Shown: positions 6,883 through 10,620 of the stretch, piece after piece
Numbering within the stretch: the stretch's first letter is position 1
How the letters are laid out: each line of letters begins with the position of its first letter
Source of the DNA: Tiamatella sp964451715
GTDB lineage: Archaea > Thermoproteota > Thermoprotei_A > Sulfolobales > Acidilobaceae
Assembly (NCBI GenBank): GCA_964451715.1
Contig: CAYVIZ010000037.1
Span: forward strand, 1-10,620
Length of the DNA: 10,620 nucleotides
Direction of reading: 5' to 3'
Program-made: the position numbers and the translations under genes
Notes under the pieces: model-generated
Database searches by the model: none
Told to the model about the DNA's origin: nothing
Seen by the model: the letters and a program-made list of their open reading frames with translations, nothing else

Positions 6883-7806
6883 TCACGCCCCCTCGAGCCT
6901 CACACCCGTAAGCCTCAAGTACACCTCGCCCAGCCCCGGCTTCCTAACCTCGACCCTCTCAACCCTAGACCCTGCCCTAACCATAGCCTCGATTATCCTG
7001 GGAAGCACAGTATCGGGGTCCCGCGCCATGTAAACCACTCTCTCCCCGGAGCTCTTCACAACACTAGCCTCATCAACCTCGGGGACACCGGTTATACGGC
7101 CCTCCACCACTATAACCGATCCAGGGGAATACTTCTCCACGAGCTCCTCCGGAGAGCCCTCGGCTACAATCCTACCCTTATGGAACACAAGCACCTTCCC
7201 AGCATTCTCCTCGGCGTCAGACGCTATATGAGTACTCGCCACCACACACTTCTCCCCCGCGAGCGATCTGAGCCTGCGCCATAGACTCCTCCTAGCCGCG
7301 GGGTCGAGGCCGCTTGTAGGCTCGTCCAACACAAGCACCTCCGGGTCACCCAGCAGTGCGGCCGCTATGCTTAGCCGCCTCCTCAATCCCCCACTGAGCT
7401 TCCCCACCATAAACCCGGCGTGATCCTCCATCCCGAAGACCTCGAGCAGCTCCCGCCCCCTCCTCTTGGACTCGCGTATACTCATACCCTTTATGAGGCC
7501 ATGCCAGACAAGGTTCTCTAGGGCATTCAGCCTCTCCTTGAAAGGCATATTCTGGGGCGCGAACCCCACCAGGCTCCGGGCCCTCCTCCACTCCCGGCCC
7601 CACACGTCGAGGCCTCCAATATACACGCTTCCACTCGTAGGCTTCAATGCCCCCGCCACCATTGATAACGTGGTAGTTTTACCCGAGCCGTTAGGCCCCA
7701 TAAGCATCGTTATACCCGGGCCCGCCTCGAATGAGACGCCGTCAACAGCCTTCACCCCATTCCTATAGATCTTCACTAGGTCGACGGCCTCTACAATAAC
7801 CAGCAC
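6883..7806 (-). CDS. ABC transporter ATP-binding protein
   Basis: Energising subunit for the adjacent ABC-2 permease, 307 residues from the start chosen here. Walker A GPNGSGKT is at 37-44, the Q-loop Gln85 in FAPQNMPF, the signature LSGGL at 137-141 followed by RRRLSIAAALL, Walker B VLVLDEP at 157-163 with catalytic Glu162, the D-loop SGLDPA, and the switch His193 in ASTHIAS. The C-terminal about 80 residues form a typical accessory tail of exporter ATPases. The reading frame is open back to 8043, but similarity begins at VEAVDLVKIYRNG. I therefore take GTG at 7806, which has GAGGGTG (7823-7817) upstream. The extension would run across the promoter and start of the divergent gene. The gene is 6 bases from the permease and surely cotranscribed. 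Confidence 0.94.
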   Translation of the reverse strand: MLVIVEAVDLVKIYRNGVKAVDGVSFEAGPGITMLMGPNGSGKTTTLSMVAGALKPTSGSVYIGGLDVWGREWRRARSLVGFAPQNMPFKERLNALENLVWHGLIKGMSIRESKRRGRELLEVFGMEDHAGFMVGKLSGGLRRRLSIAAALLGDPEVLVLDEPTSGLDPAARRSLWRRLRSLAGEKCVVASTHIASDAEENAGKVLVFHKGRIVAEGSPEELVEKYSPGSVIVVEGRITGVPEVDEASVVKSSGERVVYMARDPDTVLPRIIEAMVRAGSRVERVEVRKPGLGEVYLRLTGVRLEGA

Positions 7807-7815
7807 CCCTTCAAG

Positions 7816-7853
7816 CCACCCTCTTATATTATTTGCCGCTGCTTCATTTAATA
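7816..7853 (-). promoter_or_regulatory. Probable promoter and ribosome site of the ABC exporter operon
   Basis: On the minus strand, TATTAAAT (7853-7846) would place transcription start near 7825, leaving a leader of about 19 bases that includes GAGGGTG (7823-7817). A second AT-rich element, AATAATATAA (7833-7824), sits too close to the GTG for normal spacing unless start is within the gene. Assigned by eye. Confidence 0.4.
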
Positions 7854-7863
7854 CAGTGTGAAA

Positions 7864-7878
7864 CTCTGTTTTCCAGAG
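7864..7878. repeat. Short inverted repeat between the divergent promoters
   Basis: CTCTG (7864-7868) and CAGAG (7874-7878) flank a 5-base pyrimidine spacer, in the middle of the 154-base divergent region between the ABC operon and the membrane-protein gene. It is a possible regulator site, but the arms are short and chance cannot be excluded. Confidence 0.2.
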
Positions 7879-7919
7879 AATAGAATAGAGAAATAAGAGG
7901 CGGAACACAATACACTCCA

Positions 7920-7955
7920 TATTAAGGAAACCCCGGATAATAGAAGGGTGACCCT
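7920..7955 (+). promoter_or_regulatory. Candidate promoter with palindrome over the ribosome site of the membrane-protein gene
   Basis: TATTAAGG (7920-7927) is the best TATA-like element for the plus-strand gene starting at 7961. AGGGTGACCCT (7945-7955) is a perfect 5-1-5 palindrome. Its GGGTGA part is also the Shine-Dalgarno site, about 8 bases before the TTG. A protein bound here could block transcription start or early elongation. Pairing of the RNA arms is unlikely with a one-base loop. Confidence 0.4.
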
Positions 7956-7960
7956 GTGAA

Positions 7961-8569
7961 TTGACGGATGAAACGGTAGACGTGGAAGAGATGGCTAGAC
8001 TGGCCGATCTGGCTGTGAGGGTTAAAAGGTTCCTCGTGTTCACAGTTTCCGCCTACGCCTTCTACGTCTATGCTCTAGGAGTACTCTCTCTCGCATTCGT
8101 GTTTAGCAGCATAGCGGCGCTGGCAGGCCTGGATCAAGCCCTGATGACCGGGGCGGGCTCGGTAATAGGAGTCTTCACAGCCTCCTACGTGTTCGGCAAG
8201 ATGATGCGTGGAGCAGAAGCCTTCGCATCAGGCTCCAAGAAGCCAGGCGAGGATAGGAGAGCGGTGCTCTTCTTCCTACTCCTCTTCGCCTCGGTCTTCA
8301 CGGTAGCCCTAATAGTACCCCTAGCATATCCCAGGGGGGAGGACGTGGGATGGTATCCCGGCGTGGCGGTGATGCTCCTCCTACTATACTTGGTGAACAG
8401 GTCTGAGGAGATGAGGCCCCACCTATACACCTCCCTATTCATGCTCGCAACATCGCCCCTTATAGTATACTATGACTCGCAGAGCCTTGCAATAGGGCTT
8501 ATGAGCCTCTCCTACTTCATAGCGGGAACCCATATGACGCTGAAGGCTCTGAGGGAGCTCGGCGGATAA
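7961..8569 (+). CDS. Polytopic membrane protein of unknown function
   Basis: Family not recognised. It has 202 residues. A short charged N-terminus (1-23) is followed by about six or seven hydrophobic segments: roughly 24-57 (long enough for two), 60-82, 99-123, 131-146, 155-172 and 174-195. A charged loop SGSKKPGEDRR (90-100) lies in the middle, and the tail LKALRELGG is short. No catalytic or transport motif is evident. The start is TTG at 7961, preceded by AGGGTGACC at proper spacing; the first in-frame ATG (7991) would cut ten residues and has no such site. It is followed after 47 bases by a winged-helix regulator on the same strand, and is divergent from the ABC exporter. Membrane-protein plus winged-helix pairs of this kind occur in archaea, so the two probably form one operon. 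Confidence 0.8.
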   Translation: MTDETVDVEEMARLADLAVRVKRFLVFTVSAYAFYVYALGVLSLAFVFSSIAALAGLDQALMTGAGSVIGVFTASYVFGKMMRGAEAFASGSKKPGEDRRAVLFFLLLFASVFTVALIVPLAYPRGEDVGWYPGVAVMLLLLYLVNRSEEMRPHLYTSLFMLATSPLIVYYDSQSLAIGLMSLSYFIAGTHMTLKALRELGG

Positions 8570-8616
8570 CCCTTGCAGGCTGTGTCTGGAATAGGTGAAC
8601 TTGTGAGGGTGGATTC

Positions 8617-8925
8617 ATGGAGCTCTCCAGGGAGGCCCAGGTGCTCTTCAGCCATAAGAGGTTCATAATAGCCACAATCCTCTACCTGAGAGGCTCCCTC
8701 ACAATGGCCAGGCTTAAGGAGGCAACGGGCCTCACCTGGGGCGACCTGGACTCGAACCTACGCTACCTTAGCAGGCATGGCCTGGTTAGGATGGAGAAGA
8801 AGATAACGAGGAGGGGGCCCCGCACGCTTGTCTCTATGACAGAGCGGGGGGTAGAGGCTTATAGGGAGCTGGCGGCCTTCCTTAGGTCCCATATAAACAG
8901 AGACACCGGGGAGTCTGCCGGGTAG
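8617..8925 (+). CDS. Winged-helix transcriptional regulator
   Basis: A 102-residue single-domain DNA-binding protein resembling the HTH_34/ArsR-like winged-helix group. FIIATILYLRGSLTMARLKEATGL (16-39) gives the first helices. LTWGDLDSNLRYLSRHGLV (39-57) holds the recognition helix, in the pattern seen as LTDGNLSSHLRKLEEAGYV in this family. RMEKKITRRGPRTLVSMTERG (58-78) is the beta wing, followed by a C-terminal dimerisation-type helix (79-93). No ligand domain or metal-binding cysteines are visible. The ATG has GAGGGTG upstream, and an in-frame stop at 8596 excludes a longer start. It likely controls its own operon and perhaps the divergent ABC exporter. It ends 4 bases from the convergent prenyltransferase gene. 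Confidence 0.87.
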   Translation: MELSREAQVLFSHKRFIIATILYLRGSLTMARLKEATGLTWGDLDSNLRYLSRHGLVRMEKKITRRGPRTLVSMTERGVEAYRELAAFLRSHINRDTGESAG

Positions 8926-8929
8926 CGTT

Positions 8930-9835
8930 CTACGCGTGTATATACAGGCAGACCGCTATTATTCCAGCCAGGTAGAGTATTGAATACCTCTGCAGCAACA
9001 TGGCAACCCTGGGATCCGCGTCGGGCGGAGCCCTCCCCGAGTCCATCATGCTGGCCACCTTAACCGCCATGGGAAGAGTCGCATACGAGGGAGCCAACGC
9101 GGCGAGGAGCCTCCAGTCCACCGGCAGGAATAGAACGGGGGAGACATAGGAGGCGCCTATCAATAATTTGAACAATACCCTGCCCCGGCTGAAGCCCAGC
9201 CTCGTAGCAAGGGTCTCTATTCCTCCAGCTCTGTCGGCGTCTATGTCGCGCAGGTTGTTCGCCAGCAGGACAGCGGTAACAAGCAACGCGAGGGGGAGCA
9301 CGGATAGTAGAGGCTCCAAACCCAGGTTACCCGTTGCAAGATAGTAGTTGCCTAGGGGTATAACCACGCCCCAGGCAAGATAAACGTCCAGCTCCCCCAA
9401 GGCCCTGTACTTGAGGGATAATGGAGGGCCAGTATAAGAGTACGCCAGTGTGAAGCCTAAAACCCCTAGAATAATGGCTAGAGGCCTGTTCATGGCCAGC
9501 ACCAGTAAAGCCAGTATGAGACCAGTCAAACCCGAGGCGAACCCCATCAACGCCGTCTCCCTAGGCGATAGTATTCCGTGGAGTATCGGGTGAGGCCTAT
9601 ACTCAACCGTGCCGACCCCGCGCCTATCCAGGCCCCGCCTTGTGTCGTAATAGTCGTTCAACACGTTAGCCATCATGTGGAGGAACACGCTTCCCACGAG
9701 ACCGACGCCCAGTAAGCCCCAATTCATCCTCAAACCCTGGATACACCCTGTTAGCCCTGCAGTCAACCCTACCAGGATGGTCATAGGGAAGCTCCAAGGC
9801 CTAGTAGCCAAGAATACAGTCTTAAGCCTACCCAC
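8930..9835 (-). CDS. UbiA-family prenyltransferase, MenA-like (1,4-dihydroxy-2-naphthoate type)
   Basis: An integral membrane enzyme that attaches a polyprenyl chain to an aromatic or related acceptor. It has 301 residues with about eight or nine membrane segments. The first Asp-rich motif is ANVLNDYYDTRRGLD (56-70), with Asn57, Asp61 and Asp64. The second is NNLRDIDADRAGGIETLATR (193-212), with Asp197 and Asp201. Both bind magnesium-diphosphate. The NNxRD form and the following TLA-RLG are typical of MenA in menaquinone synthesis, rather than of heme O or geranylgeranylglyceryl-phosphate enzymes, so a quinone role is the best guess. The GTG start at 9835 has AGGAGGGGTG upstream. It follows the dehydrogenase-like gene by 47 bases on the same strand. 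Confidence 0.85.
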   Translation of the reverse strand: MGRLKTVFLATRPWSFPMTILVGLTAGLTGCIQGLRMNWGLLGVGLVGSVFLHMMANVLNDYYDTRRGLDRRGVGTVEYRPHPILHGILSPRETALMGFASGLTGLILALLVLAMNRPLAIILGVLGFTLAYSYTGPPLSLKYRALGELDVYLAWGVVIPLGNYYLATGNLGLEPLLSVLPLALLVTAVLLANNLRDIDADRAGGIETLATRLGFSRGRVLFKLLIGASYVSPVLFLPVDWRLLAALAPSYATLPMAVKVASMMDSGRAPPDADPRVAMLLQRYSILYLAGIIAVCLYIHA

Positions 9836-9882
9836 GCCCCGGCACCCCTCCTAGTGTAACCCTCTCTAGCTGCACTACACGC

Positions 9883-10620
9883 CTAGTAGACGCTCCTCAA
9901 CTGCCCGCCATCAACAGGTATGAAGGCACCGGTTATAAAGCGTGCATACGGGCTTAGAAGGAAAGCCGCCAGGTAACCCACCTCCCGGGGCTCCCCTATC
10001 CTGCCCAGGGGGATCCCTTGTTTAATCTCCTCCAATATATCCCCGGGATCCCTATCCTCCCGTCGGGCCCTAGACTCCACTAGCTCCCTAATCCTCTCCG
10101 TGTCTATGTACCCGGGAAGTATAGCGTTAACCCTTATACCCTTCGGGGCGAGCTCCCTAGAGAGGGTCTTCACGAGGCCGTGGACACTTATCCTGAGAAC
10201 GTTGGAGAGCGCTATATCCGGTATAGGCTCCTTCACAGCTATACTAGTAGAATATACGAGGCTCGGGTTACTACTCTCAACCAGATACCTGACAGACCTC
10301 CTCGCCACCCCTATAGCGCTCTCCACCAGCAATCCTATGCCGTGCCTCCAATCACTCCACTCTAGATCCATGAAACGCCCCGGCCTAGGGGATCCAGTTA
10401 CGTACACCACAGAGTCCAGCCCGCCGAGGAGCTCGGCAGCCCTATCAACGAGCTCCTCGGCCTCGGAGGGGATAGACAAGTCAGCCCTAACCCGCTCCAC
10501 ACGAGGGCTGATCCTTCTAAGCCTCTCCCAAGCCCTAAGCAGCCTATCCTCCCTCCTACCGTTCACCACAACCCAGGCACCCTGCTCCACTAGAACCTCA
10601 GCTATACCATAGCCTATACC
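9883..10620 (-). CDS. Short-chain dehydrogenase/reductase family protein lacking YxxxK (N-terminus off the right edge)
   Basis: An NAD(P)-binding Rossmann-fold protein; 245 residues are visible, missing only about the first 10-20. The visible part begins GIGYGIAEVL, the end of the TGxxxGIG cofactor motif. VVVNGRREDRL (17-27) follows, and the Arg residues suggest NADP(H) preference. DLS (47-49) is the usual Asp of the family. Other familiar parts are SRELAPKGIRVNAILPGYIDTERI (154-177) and GAFIPVDGGQ (231-240). At the catalytic position the sequence reads SNVLR (139-143), where the family has YxxxK, while a Ser cluster (YSTS, 123-126) remains. I recall a bacterial and archaeal subfamily with SNxxR here and IPxxxLSN just before it, so this is probably not damage. 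The reaction is unknown. The GTG at 10590 is internal, not the start, because the frame continues into the cofactor motif. Confidence 0.85.
   Translation of the reverse strand, partial: GIGYGIAEVLVEQGAWVVVNGRREDRLLRAWERLRRISPRVERVRADLSIPSEAEELVDRAAELLGGLDSVVYVTGSPRPGRFMDLEWSDWRHGIGLLVESAIGVARRSVRYLVESSNPSLVYSTSIAVKEPIPDIALSNVLRISVHGLVKTLSRELAPKGIRVNAILPGYIDTERIRELVESRARREDRDPGDILEEIKQGIPLGRIGEPREVGYLAAFLLSPYARFITGAFIPVDGGQLRSVY

Noticed and set aside
7807..8043. 79-residue N-terminal extension of the ABC ATPase reading frame
   Set aside because: It has no family similarity, runs antisense through the start of the divergent membrane-protein gene, and a GTG with a good ribosome site sits just before the conserved domain.
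8926..8929. Terminator between the convergent regulator and prenyltransferase genes
   Set aside because: There are only 4 bases between stops, and no T-run or hairpin is visible around them.
10100..10612. 170-residue plus-strand ORF antisense to the dehydrogenase-like gene
   Set aside because: It is low-complexity, Ser/Leu-rich antisense translation; the minus-strand gene has clear Rossmann-fold motifs.

Overview
The window looks like chromosomal DNA of a hyperthermophilic crenarchaeon, most likely in or near the Desulfurococcales. It is GC-rich, uses AGG, ATA, CTC and GAG codons heavily, and has many GTG and TTG starts. Shine-Dalgarno sites are of the GGAGG/GGTG type, and intergenic regions carry AT-rich TATA-like boxes and are very short. 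The protein families also look archaeal (ACT-domain regulator, MenA-type UbiA, crenarchaeal-style ArgH and CarB). The genus cannot be fixed from sequence alone. I see no tRNA, rRNA, CRISPR array or insertion sequence.

Left part (1-4470, all minus strand, read right to left): an arginine/carbamoyl-phosphate operon argG-argH-carA-carB. CarAB makes carbamoyl phosphate, and ArgG plus ArgH turn citrulline into arginine. The argH/carA and carA/carB junctions overlap by 16 and 8 bases, and argG/argH are 34 bases apart, so this is one tightly coupled unit. carB runs off the left edge.

A 144-base divergent promoter region (4471-4614) separates this operon from a plus-strand gene for an ACT-domain protein (4615-5316), a plausible amino-acid-sensing regulator. 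A 7-base inverted repeat touches both predicted TATA boxes.

Middle (5317-5640): a largely non-coding gap with one probable small minus-strand gene (41-43 residues). It has its own promoter-like elements and a palindrome near the predicted transcription start.

Next (5641-7806, minus): an ABC exporter, with an ATPase and an ABC-2 permease. Divergently, on plus (7961-8925), lie a polytopic membrane protein and a small winged-helix regulator. This could be a locally regulated membrane/export module, but its substrate is unknown.

Right end (8930-10620, minus): a MenA-like UbiA prenyltransferase downstream of a short-chain dehydrogenase/reductase relative. The latter runs off the right edge and lacks the usual catalytic Tyr-x-x-x-Lys.

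Most of the window is ordinary metabolism. The points most worth a second look are the arg/ACT divergent operator, the small gene near 5369-5500, the Tyr/Lys-less dehydrogenase, and the membrane-protein/winged-helix pair with a palindrome over its ribosome binding site.
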